From assembly GCA_002449335.1 (NCBI GenBank), contig DKDL01000131.1:16732-23406 (forward strand): a stretch of DNA of 6,675 nucleotides, written 5' to 3'. Position numbers and translations under genes: made by a program. The number at the start of each line of letters is the position of its first letter. Within the stretch, counting starts at the first letter, position 1. The notes under the pieces were generated by a model that had not been told where the DNA came from, did not search any database, and worked only from the letters and a program-made list of their open reading frames with translations. Source of the DNA: Succinatimonas sp. UBA6849. GTDB taxonomy: Bacteria; Pseudomonadota; Gammaproteobacteria; Enterobacterales; Succinivibrionaceae. Below, in pieces: positions 1 to 6,505 of this stretch.

Positions 1-1056
1 CTGTAATTTATTGGCAATACTCAAAGCAATTGGAATTATAAGAGCAGCTGTTGCAGTATTTGGCATAAATTGTGTTAAAAAACATGCAATAAGGAATAGT
101 ACAGCTACAATAGCATGCTCAGATGGTGTATCACCAAGAATCGAAACTACAGAATTAGCTATAAACTCTCCAGCTCCAGATTTTTGCATGGCAATAGCAA
201 ATGGCAACATACCAGCAAATAAGAACACAGTTACCCAATCAATACCTTTATAAGCCTGTTTTTCAGTAATACAGCCTGTGATCACACAAAATAAGGCTGC
301 AGTTAAGCTTACCATCGCAGGAGACAATCCAGGTATACCTACAATTAAACCTATAACTACATAAATTAGTATTACCAAAGATAAAATTCTCTGTCTGTTA
401 GTACCAACATTGCCAATCTGTCTTGTAAGTAAACCTGTATCTGCTGACTTTTTTGGCAAGATATGACGACCTATAAAGAACATAAACAAAGATGTAGCTA
501 AAGCAATAGGACCACCTATTAAAGCAAATTCAAAAAATCCATATGGTTCTAAACCGGCACTAGAGACTTCAGCTACAGCTAACATATTAGGAGGTGTACC
601 TACCATGGTTAAGTTACAGCCAACATTAGCAGCAACAGCAACTGACATTAAAATTGGAGCTGAAGGAATTTTAGCTGAAAGGCATACACCAATAATTACT
701 GGCAACAGACAGGCTACAGTGCCGGTATTAGAAGCAAAGGCTGACAGCACAATGGTTAAAACCATAAAAGCAGGGATTAAAGCATGCTGCGTACCGCCAA
801 CTTTGCGCACAATAAAGTTACCTATTGTCTGGGCAAGTCCAGACTCAAGCATGGCTACACCTACTACAAACATGCCAGAGAACAAGATTACATTGCTGTT
901 TGAAAATCCAGAAAAAGCTTCTTGAGGTGTTAAGATTCCAAAGAAGACTAAGGCTACTGTCGCGCTTAGAGCAGAGACAGCAACAGGTATTATTTCTGTT
1001 AAAAATAACAGAGCTACTATAACTAGAATAATAAGTGTTATTAGAGCCTGATCCAT
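1..1056 (-). CDS. SLC13/DASS-family permease, 3' end cut by the window edge
   Basis: This is an inner-membrane transporter of the divalent anion:sodium symporter (SLC13/CitT-like) type; members carry dicarboxylates, citrate or sulfate, and the substrate cannot be read here. The visible 352 residues read without a stop to the left edge, and about 70-100 C-terminal residues are probably missing. They form successive hydrophobic helices arranged as two repeats. The first repeat has SNT at residues 109-111 followed by GTVACLLPV, then the loop GCNLTMVGTPPN (147-157), a typical DASS signature. The second repeat has IDWVTVFLFAGML (272-284) and PNT at 332-334 before ATAALIIPI. These two tripeptides match the SNT sites that bind sodium and substrate in VcINDY-like carriers, but the second is PNT instead of SNT. 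The start ATG (1054-1056) is preceded by GAGGA seven bases upstream. The gene is divergent from the endopeptidase gene. Confidence 0.88.
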   Translation of the reverse strand, partial: MDQALITLIILVIVALLFLTEIIPVAVSALSATVALVFFGILTPQEAFSGFSNSNVILFSGMFVVGVAMLESGLAQTIGNFIVRKVGGTQHALIPAFMVLTIVLSAFASNTGTVACLLPVIIGVCLSAKIPSAPILMSVAVAANVGCNLTMVGTPPNMLAVAEVSSAGLEPYGFFEFALIGGPIALATSLFMFFIGRHILPKKSADTGLLTRQIGNVGTNRQRILSLVILIYVVIGLIVGIPGLSPAMVSLTAALFCVITGCITEKQAYKGIDWVTVFLFAGMLPFAIAMQKSGAGEFIANSVVSILGDTPSEHAIVAVLFLIACFLTQFMPNTATAALIIPIALSIANKLQ

Positions 1057-1329
1057 TTTAGTTTCCTCAAAATTTTTATTTGATTTAATCATTTATGAAG
1101 TTTCATCGCTATTGCCTTAATATCAAACTGTGATTTGTGCAAACCTTGACAACGCAAATTGTTACAAGCATCAAAAATCTATCACTATATCAATACACTA
1201 AGTAAAAGCTAATCATGCGAAAATACAATGAAATGGCTTTAACAATAGATTAAACAAGATGACTCGAAGTTCTAAAAGTTAGCTAAAAATCTAAAAACTG
1301 GGCCTTTGTATATGCTATTATTGAGAACT
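1057..1329. other. Divergent intergenic region
   Basis: These 273 bases separate the permease and endopeptidase starts. The only firm element is the permease ribosome binding site (GAGGA on the minus strand, 1064-1068). A perfect TTGACA at 1146-1151 on the plus strand has no good -10 box at 16-18 bp; the 17-bp position reads CATCAA. A TACAAT at 1224-1229 has no -35 partner. No long ORF, hairpin terminator or RNA gene is visible. Promoters for both genes probably lie here but could not be placed. Confidence 0.5.
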
Positions 1330-3195
1330 ATGATTAACGTTAAGATTACTAACAGAACTGAAAAAGAAGATTATGTGGCCGTTGAAAGAGAGACGGGCGC
1401 TATTGCTTTACCTAGCAAACATGTCTTTGCAATTTTTTCTGTTGGAATCATCTCTGTCCTTTTAGCACTCCCATTTGGACAGTTAATTCCTGAAAATTAT
1501 TCCCCATTCTCAGCATTAAGTGCCGGTCGTCAGGAACAGAACAGAAGATACGAACAAGCTTATCTTAGCAATGATGAATCGGTTGCAGAAAAGAATCTTG
1601 AGATCTCGTCAACAGCAGGTTCTGAAGAAAACTACGATGATGAAGTTATTCCTGAAGCTCTGCTTGCTAATGATTCAAAGGATGATTCATATACAACTCA
1701 ATCAACTAGTACAGATCAGGATATTGAGCGTCAGAAGTTCGTAACTACTGACGATAAGTTAAAGAAAGAAGTTGAAAACTCTGAAAAGTTCATTGCCAAC
1801 ATCATGGAGCCTAAAAACATAACTGATGAGCGCAAAGCTGAAAGTAAAAAAGAATCAGATGCTGTAACTGCTCTTAAGAATACATCTGTTAAGAAAGAGT
1901 TCAAGTATGACGGTAAGTGGTATGAACAGACCGTTAAGAAAGGTGATTCTCTCTTTAAGATTTTCACTTACTTAAATCTTGATGTGAAAGATTTAAAGAA
2001 GATAAAGGCAGCATCAGGCGATGATAATCTGAACTTAGCTATAGGAGATAAGATTCAGTTTTTAGTTAATAACAAGAACGTCTTACAGGAAATTGCCATT
2101 CCTTTAGCAGGAAAGAAACAGCTAAGATTCTCTCGTGATCTAGATGATGGCAGTTTTGCCATGTCTAAAGAAGACAGATTTGCTCAATTTGAAAATAATA
2201 AAAAATCAAGAATGGAACAAGCTACCAAGATGCCTGGTTACGTAGAGGCACAAAAAGAAAAAGAAGCTAAAGAAAAAGAACTTTTGTTAGCTAAAGAAAA
2301 AGCTGAGAAAGAAAAGGCAAAGCTTGATGCTATGGCAGCTGCTTTAGATAAGAAAGAAGCTTTAGCTGAAGAAATAGAGCAAAAGGTTAACCTTGCAAAC
2401 AGACCTCGTCTGCTAATAGGTTCAATCAGAGCTGGTGAGAACTTTGATAAAGCAGCTAAGAGACTGGGCTTAACCCGTTCTGAGATTGTAAGTATTAAAA
2501 ATCAGTACTCAGGCAAGATTAACTTTAAACGTGTAGGTCCTGGAGACAACTTTAGAGTTTTATTCAATGGTGTAGGTTCAGGTTCAAGCATGACTGCTAT
2601 TTCAGTTGATTCAGCCAGATATGGCCAAATTAACCTCTACCGTCATCCACAGAACCATATCTTCTATGAAGAGAATGGTTATCATCCATCAACTGGTACC
2701 TTCAGACGTTTCCCATTTATGGGACAGGTAAAGGTTAATTCTCCATTTAACTTAAACCGTTATCACCCTATTAAGAAACGCAGAAGACCTCATTATGGAG
2801 TGGACTTTAAATTACCTATTGGTTCTCCTGTATATGCTCCAGCAGAAGGCACTGTAACTTATGCAGGTTATATGCGTGGAGGCGGATATACCGTAATTAT
2901 CAACCATAAAGGCGGTTATACCACTGTCTATATGCACCTGTCTAAGTTTGATGTAAGAAAGGGACAACAGGTCAGAATCGGTCAGGTTATTGCTAAATCA
3001 GGTAATACAGGCTATTCAACCGGTTCACACTTGCATTATGAGGTTCACATCAACGGAAGAGCAGTTGATCCTCTAAAAGTTGATCTGCCTTCAGGAAGTC
3101 CTGCAACTGCACAGAGATTACGTGAATCTTTTAAAAATACGGTATATATTTTAAAGACAGAGCTGTATAAGAATGCTCTAGCTGAGAACAAATAA
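1330..3195 (+). CDS. mepM: MepM/OapA-like peptidoglycan DD-endopeptidase (M23 family), with extra coiled coil
   Basis: It probably cleaves peptidoglycan peptide cross-links in the periplasm, making room for wall growth, as MepM of E. coli does. Numbering from ATG 1330 (621 residues): a short cytoplasmic end; one hydrophobic anchor at about 32-50; an acidic Ser/Thr-rich linker (about 60-190); a LysM-like OapA domain (198-248, with KKGDSLFKIF); a Lys/Glu-rich coiled coil (305-354); a second Csd3-like domain (359-415); and a C-terminal LytM/M23 domain (486-587). The zinc site is complete: H488 and D492 in HYGVD, H536 in YMHLS, and H567 and H569 in HLH. E. coli MepM is about 440 residues; the excess is the long linker and the coiled coil. 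The start is uncertain: TTG 1306 and ATG 1312 are in frame upstream and none has a strong Shine-Dalgarno; 1330 has a weak GAG four bases upstream. Only 42 bases and no terminator separate it from the next gene, so they are probably cotranscribed. Confidence 0.9.
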   Translation: MINVKITNRTEKEDYVAVERETGAIALPSKHVFAIFSVGIISVLLALPFGQLIPENYSPFSALSAGRQEQNRRYEQAYLSNDESVAEKNLEISSTAGSEENYDDEVIPEALLANDSKDDSYTTQSTSTDQDIERQKFVTTDDKLKKEVENSEKFIANIMEPKNITDERKAESKKESDAVTALKNTSVKKEFKYDGKWYEQTVKKGDSLFKIFTYLNLDVKDLKKIKAASGDDNLNLAIGDKIQFLVNNKNVLQEIAIPLAGKKQLRFSRDLDDGSFAMSKEDRFAQFENNKKSRMEQATKMPGYVEAQKEKEAKEKELLLAKEKAEKEKAKLDAMAAALDKKEALAEEIEQKVNLANRPRLLIGSIRAGENFDKAAKRLGLTRSEIVSIKNQYSGKINFKRVGPGDNFRVLFNGVGSGSSMTAISVDSARYGQINLYRHPQNHIFYEENGYHPSTGTFRRFPFMGQVKVNSPFNLNRYHPIKKRRRPHYGVDFKLPIGSPVYAPAEGTVTYAGYMRGGGYTVIINHKGGYTTVYMHLSKFDVRKGQQVRIGQVIAKSGNTGYSTGSHLHYEVHINGRAVDPLKVDLPSGSPATAQRLRESFKNTVYILKTELYKNALAENK

Positions 3196-3237
3196 AAATA
3201 AGACAAAGTAAGACAAGCAAAAAAGTAAGGATCAATC

Positions 3238-5040
3238 ATGCTAAGTGAAAAAGAGTTTTGTGAAGAAGCCCTAGCCGTATTAAAATGGTTGATTGCTATT
3301 CCTAGCATCACTAGAACCGCTGGTGATGAGATTATAAATCAGACTATTTACAACACAGTCTCTGAATTTACCTATTTTAAGAGTCATCCTGAGTATCTAA
3401 ACTTTATCACTCATGATGATCAGAAGAACCATTCTTTTACAGCTTTTGTAAGACGTGACTTAATCACCAAACCTACATTGGTGGTCTTATGTAATACTGA
3501 TACTTCATCAAATGAAGTATACGGTACGATTAAGTCATATGCTTTTAAGGCTGATGATTTAAAGAACAAGTTAAAGAACTTGTCTTTAAGTGAAAAGCAG
3601 TTAAAAGACCTTGAGAATGACAAGAACATCTATGGCTTGGGCAGCTTTGAAAACAAAGCCCCTATTGCTGGTATGCTGATCTTATTAAAGTACTACACTG
3701 AAAGATTATGGGAATTACCTGCTAATCTGTTATTTGTTTGTACCTCAGAATCTTTAAATGGCCATGAAGGTATCAGAACCTGTCTGCCTTACATTCATAA
3801 TCTAATAAACGATTATGATATTGAGTTAAGTTTAGCTTTGAGCTTAAAACCAGAATCTGTTGGTGTAACTGAGAACACTATTAACCTTTACACTGCCAAT
3901 ATGGGTAAGGTAGAAGCAGGTTTCTACATCTTTGGCGAAGGTACAGATACAGAATTACCTTTTAAAGGTTTCTCTCCTACTTTAATTGCTTCAAAAATTA
4001 TTGAAGATATTGAGTTAAATCCAAAGATCACCAAAGATATTTCTCATTCAGCGATTGCTCCTACTTTTAACTATCTGCACTCTTATAACAACCGCTCTCC
4101 AAATACACCTGATGCAGTACATTTAAGTTTTAACTTTCCATTTATTAACTTAAATCTTTTAGATTTAGTTGAAAACTTAAAACAGATTGCAGCTGCAGCT
4201 ATTGAGAAGACCGCTGGCTTCATGGAAGACAGAGAAAACTTCTTCTGTAAGATAAATGACACCGAGCCATTAAATCCATCAAGAGAAGCTGAGGTTTTAT
4301 CCTTCTCTGATCTTTTCTACAGAGCAAGTTTACATTACAAAGGAAACTTAAAATCAGCTATCGAGGGCTTAATTCAGAAGTGCACCAATGAAGATCTTGG
4401 AAGTCACGACATTATCAAAACCATTATTGAACGTTTAAATGAATTAGCTCATCTACCAAGACCATCAGTTGTGATCTTCTTTGGTAATGACTTTATCCCA
4501 CAGCAGCAGTTGCGAAAGAACTTTGCTTTAGATAGAGAACTTTACATTAAGATCAACCGTGCAGTTGAAGAATTTAATAAAGATCATGATCATCAAATCA
4601 ATATTGAAAATGAGTGTCCTGCAAACGATAACTGCTTTATCAGACCTGTAGGTATTGATGTTGCTCTTAAGGCAATGAAAGATGAATGCCCTATTCCTGT
4701 ATCTACGTTCTATAACCTGAATGCTCCAGGCATTACCTTTACTTATAAAGGTGGTGAACTTTACAGAGCATGCGAGCATGTTGAAATGAGCATCTTTACA
4801 GATATGCTGAGCTTTGTTCAAAACCTAATGATTGAAATTGGTCCTGATGATTCATCAAGCTTCGAAAAGAAAGCCGAAGATGATGCCATGTCAGCCTTAA
4901 AGATTGACAAGATCATTAAAAAGAATAATGAAAATAAAGAAGAAGATAAAGTAGAGTCTTCTTCAGATAACAAGTCTGATGATGCAGAAAAAGAAACTGA
5001 TAAGTCAGAAAATGCTGCAAGTTCTGTTGAGAAGATTTAA
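3238..5040 (+). CDS. RocB-like M20-family protein with degenerate active site
   Basis: The protein resembles the RocB branch of M20 metallopeptidases (arginine-utilisation RocB of Bacillus is the named member). Signs are IPSITRTAGDEIINQ (21-35) with YFKSHPEYL (46-54), the IYGLGSFENK segment (131-140) where active members have GRGxxDMKxG, and the GKVEAGFYIFGEG...PFKGFSPTLIA...ELNP lid-domain stretch (223-262). Expected metal and catalytic residues are mostly changed: H-x-D is N86-T-D88, the bridging Asp is E138, the Glu-Glu pair is SES (170-172), the lid His of the ETHVGEP-type motif is D237, and the C-terminal D-x-H has no counterpart near 507-515. Peptidase activity is therefore doubtful. 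Residues about 540-600 form a Lys/Glu/Asp/Ser-rich, probably disordered tail beyond the usual end. No signal peptide is seen, so it is probably cytoplasmic. AAGGA lies six bases before the ATG. It is downstream of the endopeptidase in a likely operon, which may only reflect shared transcription. Confidence 0.78.
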   Translation: MLSEKEFCEEALAVLKWLIAIPSITRTAGDEIINQTIYNTVSEFTYFKSHPEYLNFITHDDQKNHSFTAFVRRDLITKPTLVVLCNTDTSSNEVYGTIKSYAFKADDLKNKLKNLSLSEKQLKDLENDKNIYGLGSFENKAPIAGMLILLKYYTERLWELPANLLFVCTSESLNGHEGIRTCLPYIHNLINDYDIELSLALSLKPESVGVTENTINLYTANMGKVEAGFYIFGEGTDTELPFKGFSPTLIASKIIEDIELNPKITKDISHSAIAPTFNYLHSYNNRSPNTPDAVHLSFNFPFINLNLLDLVENLKQIAAAAIEKTAGFMEDRENFFCKINDTEPLNPSREAEVLSFSDLFYRASLHYKGNLKSAIEGLIQKCTNEDLGSHDIIKTIIERLNELAHLPRPSVVIFFGNDFIPQQQLRKNFALDRELYIKINRAVEEFNKDHDHQINIENECPANDNCFIRPVGIDVALKAMKDECPIPVSTFYNLNAPGITFTYKGGELYRACEHVEMSIFTDMLSFVQNLMIEIGPDDSSSFEKKAEDDAMSALKIDKIIKKNNENKEEDKVESSSDNKSDDAEKETDKSENAASSVEKI

Positions 5041-5047
5041 TCCTACT

Positions 5048-5082
5048 GATTCAAGAGAGCTTTACAGCTCTCTTTTTGAATC
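5048..5082 (+). terminator. Intrinsic terminator between convergent genes
   Basis: A 9-bp perfect stem (AAGAGAGCT at 5053-5061 with AGCTCTCTT at 5066-5074) has a four-base TTAC loop and runs into TTTTT (5073-5077). The outer bases GATTC (5048-5052) and GAATC (5078-5082) can also pair around a small T bulge. It begins seven bases after the RocB-like stop codon, so it should end the plus-strand operon. It lies 28 bases past the minus-strand gene too, but has no U tract in that direction, so it would terminate that transcript less well. Confidence 0.85.
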
Positions 5083-5109
5083 TATTGATATCTATTCTGT
5101 ACGAGACTT

Positions 5110-6288
5110 TTAAAGAGCCAATGACAAAATAACCTCACAGTCAGTTTTATCTAACTTTTCATAGTTACCAATGTTACCAATCTCAGGGAAACCAGCCTTA
5201 TAAAGAATTCTCTCAATATCTGCTGCATCCCCGTTGATCTGAGATAAAGTGGTTGGAAGGCCAAACTTTGTAAACATCTCTTTAATTAGCTTTACTGTAT
5301 TTTTAGATGTTGTCTCAAGACTCTGGTAATCTAAAGCTACATTGAATACAGAAGATCCTAATTTAGCTACCTTCTTAGCATGTTTCTTTTGTACAAACTC
5401 AAACCAGGCAGGAAGTATGATACTTTCAGCTTGTTCCCTAGAACAGTCAAAAACACCAACAATGGCCCTTGAGAGTATATCTACAGATACATCATCACTA
5501 TATGAGTAGAAAGGAACTACATAGGCGGTAATACTAGCCCACATCAGATTGTTGATACCTTCTAAATCACCAGGCTTATCTTTTAACTTGTTATACATTA
5601 AAAGAACTGTCTTTAAAGCTGCTTCTGTTATGTTATCTGAGAGTAAAGATACTTTGTTTTTAGCAAAGTAACGGTGCAGTAATAAAGAGATGATAGAGAC
5701 AACATTGCTCTCTAAAGACATATCATCATATAGACACAATTCAGGTGAATAGATGATGAACTTTGGATATAAGAACTCTGAAGAACAGCTATAGAATGTT
5801 AGTGAGCCATCTGAAAGTCTGTGAGCAACAGAGGCACAGTCAGAATTTGCCACACCAGTACATATTGTGGTGCTTACAATTCCTATTGGAATAGCTTGCT
5901 CAATGTCATATTCTTTTTTGAAGATATTGTAAAAATTGTCATCATAAGGAGAGGCTACTGCTATAAGTTTGGCAATAGTAAATTCATTGATGCCACCTAC
6001 AGCTAAAACAAAATCTACATTCTCCTCTCGGCATATTTTAATACCATTAAAGATAGTATCGATTTTTGGAGTCTTTGAGTCATCCTCTGATAACTCCACA
6101 AAATCAAGACCGGTTAATCTTAATGATCGTTTAATTTTATCCAAAAGATTATTCAGATTATTAATATTCTTTGAGTAGTGCAGAAGAACTCTGGTACCAC
6201 CTAAGTACTTTATCTTTCTCCCTACCTCATTTTCTTCATTAGAACCGTAGAGTAATTGTGTTCTAGTAAGATTATTGTAATTTTGCAT
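5110..6288 (-). CDS. Iron-containing alcohol dehydrogenase-like protein (YqhD/BdhA type) lacking metal and nucleotide motifs
   Basis: Overall length (392 residues; YqhD is 387) and framework match the YqhD/BdhA group of group III alcohol dehydrogenases: a start like NYNNLTRTQLLYG (3-15), NGIKICREENVDFVLAVGG (81-99), AIPIGIVST (132-140), NLMWASITAY (247-256), and QAESIILPAWFE (286-297), followed by KFGLPTTLSQ (341-350). The chemistry-bearing positions are changed. GGGSxxD is GGINEFT (98-104), so the NADP-binding Gly and Asp are lost. The TxxxTGSE segment reads TICTGVANSD (141-150). The four metal ligands of YqhD (D194, H198, H267, H281) align with S198, L202, D270 and R284, with the 4- and 14-residue spacings kept. 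It is probably a non-catalytic homologue or has new chemistry. The ATG at 6286-6288 has AAAGG five bases upstream. It is convergent with the RocB-like gene and divergent from the ABC ATPase gene. The alignment was done by eye. Confidence 0.8.
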   Translation of the reverse strand: MQNYNNLTRTQLLYGSNEENEVGRKIKYLGGTRVLLHYSKNINNLNNLLDKIKRSLRLTGLDFVELSEDDSKTPKIDTIFNGIKICREENVDFVLAVGGINEFTIAKLIAVASPYDDNFYNIFKKEYDIEQAIPIGIVSTTICTGVANSDCASVAHRLSDGSLTFYSCSSEFLYPKFIIYSPELCLYDDMSLESNVVSIISLLLHRYFAKNKVSLLSDNITEAALKTVLLMYNKLKDKPGDLEGINNLMWASITAYVVPFYSYSDDVSVDILSRAIVGVFDCSREQAESIILPAWFEFVQKKHAKKVAKLGSSVFNVALDYQSLETTSKNTVKLIKEMFTKFGLPTTLSQINGDAADIERILYKAGFPEIGNIGNYEKLDKTDCEVILSLAL

Positions 6289-6352
6289 AGTAACCTTTGA
6301 AAAAATTACAATTTTTTTAACAAAATCGTAAAAAATATTTCATATATAGATC

Positions 6353-6372
6353 AGATAATTAAACGATTATCT
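6353..6372. repeat. 7-bp inverted repeat, operator-like
   Basis: AGATAAT (6353-6359) and ATTATCT (6366-6372) are perfect inverted copies around TAAACG. The 20-bp element sits mid-way between two divergent genes and overlaps the place where a -35 for the minus-strand gene would fall. Lack of a T run and of GC pairs argues against a terminator; a protein-binding site is the natural reading, but chance is possible in such AT-rich DNA. Confidence 0.4.
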
Positions 6373-6396
6373 TGACGTAGTTTAAGATAAAAAAAG

Positions 6397-6427
6397 AATA
6401 AATGTCTACGTAACTGAAAATAAATGT
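6397..6427 (+). repeat. Pair of 9-bp direct repeats, 22-bp period
   Basis: AATAAATGT occurs at 6397-6405 and again at 6419-6427, a start-to-start distance of 22 bp, close to two helical turns. Similarity continues for five bases (CTACG versus TTGACT's TGACT, sharing the AC). The second copy runs into the -35 hexamer of the predicted promoter, so a factor bound to both copies would lie on one DNA face next to RNA polymerase. Confidence 0.4.
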
Positions 6428-6454
6428 TGACTGTTATCACTTTTCATTTAAGAT
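6427..6454 (+). promoter_or_regulatory. Predicted sigma70 promoter of the ABC ATPase gene
   Basis: TTGACT (6427-6432, five of six consensus bases) and TAAGAT (6449-6454, four of six, including the key first two and last bases) are 16 bp apart. Transcription would start near 6461, giving a leader of about 45 bases. It is the best-scoring pair by eye on the plus strand of this intergenic region. Confidence 0.5.
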
Positions 6455-6462
6455 CAGCGAAA

Positions 6463-6483
6463 AAAAACAACCTTTTTGTTTTT
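6463..6483 (+). other. Weak leader hairpin upstream of the ABC ATPase gene
   Basis: AAAAACAA (6463-6470) can pair with TTGTTTTT (6476-6483) around CCTTT, forming an 8-bp stem that ends nine bases before the GGAG ribosome binding site. Only one pair is G:C, so it would be unstable, and a regulatory role is speculative. Confidence 0.25.
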
Positions 6484-6505
6484 CTCTAGATGGAGATTTA
6501 CGCGC

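Larger units (their letters stand above)
6289..6505. other. AT-rich divergent control region
   Basis: This gap separates the dehydrogenase-like gene from the ABC ATPase gene and holds the inverted repeat, direct repeats and promoter listed separately. On the minus strand a TATATA at 6343-6348 could be a -10 box for the dehydrogenase-like gene, but the hexamer 17 bp upstream (GATAAT) is a poor -35, so no promoter is called for that side. The leader of the minus-strand gene is almost pure A/T. Confidence 0.5.

Noticed and set aside
11..1022. Plus-strand open frames at 11-253, 605-925 and 825-1022
   Set aside because: They are antisense to the continuous permease frame and lack ribosome binding sites and family features.
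1081..1091. TGATTTAATCA palindrome as an FNR-like site
   Set aside because: FNR sites are TTGAT-N4-ATCAA; the half-sites here are too close together and the site lies about 25 bases from the permease start.
1129..1144. TGTGA as a CRP site
   Set aside because: Only the left half-site matches; the right half (CAAAC) has one of five expected bases.
1146..1174. TTGACA followed by CATCAA as a promoter for the endopeptidase gene
   Set aside because: The -35 is perfect but the 17-bp position gives only three of six -10 matches and neighbouring spacings are worse.
1224..1229. TACAAT as a -10 box
   Set aside because: No recognisable -35 at 16-19 bp upstream and no extended -10 TG.
5821..6178. Plus-strand open frames inside the dehydrogenase-like gene
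   Set aside because: Short shadows of a well-supported minus-strand gene.
6301..6316. AAAAATT-AC-AATTTTT palindrome near the dehydrogenase-like start
   Set aside because: It is entirely A/T in the arms with a two-base centre, expected by chance in this tract.
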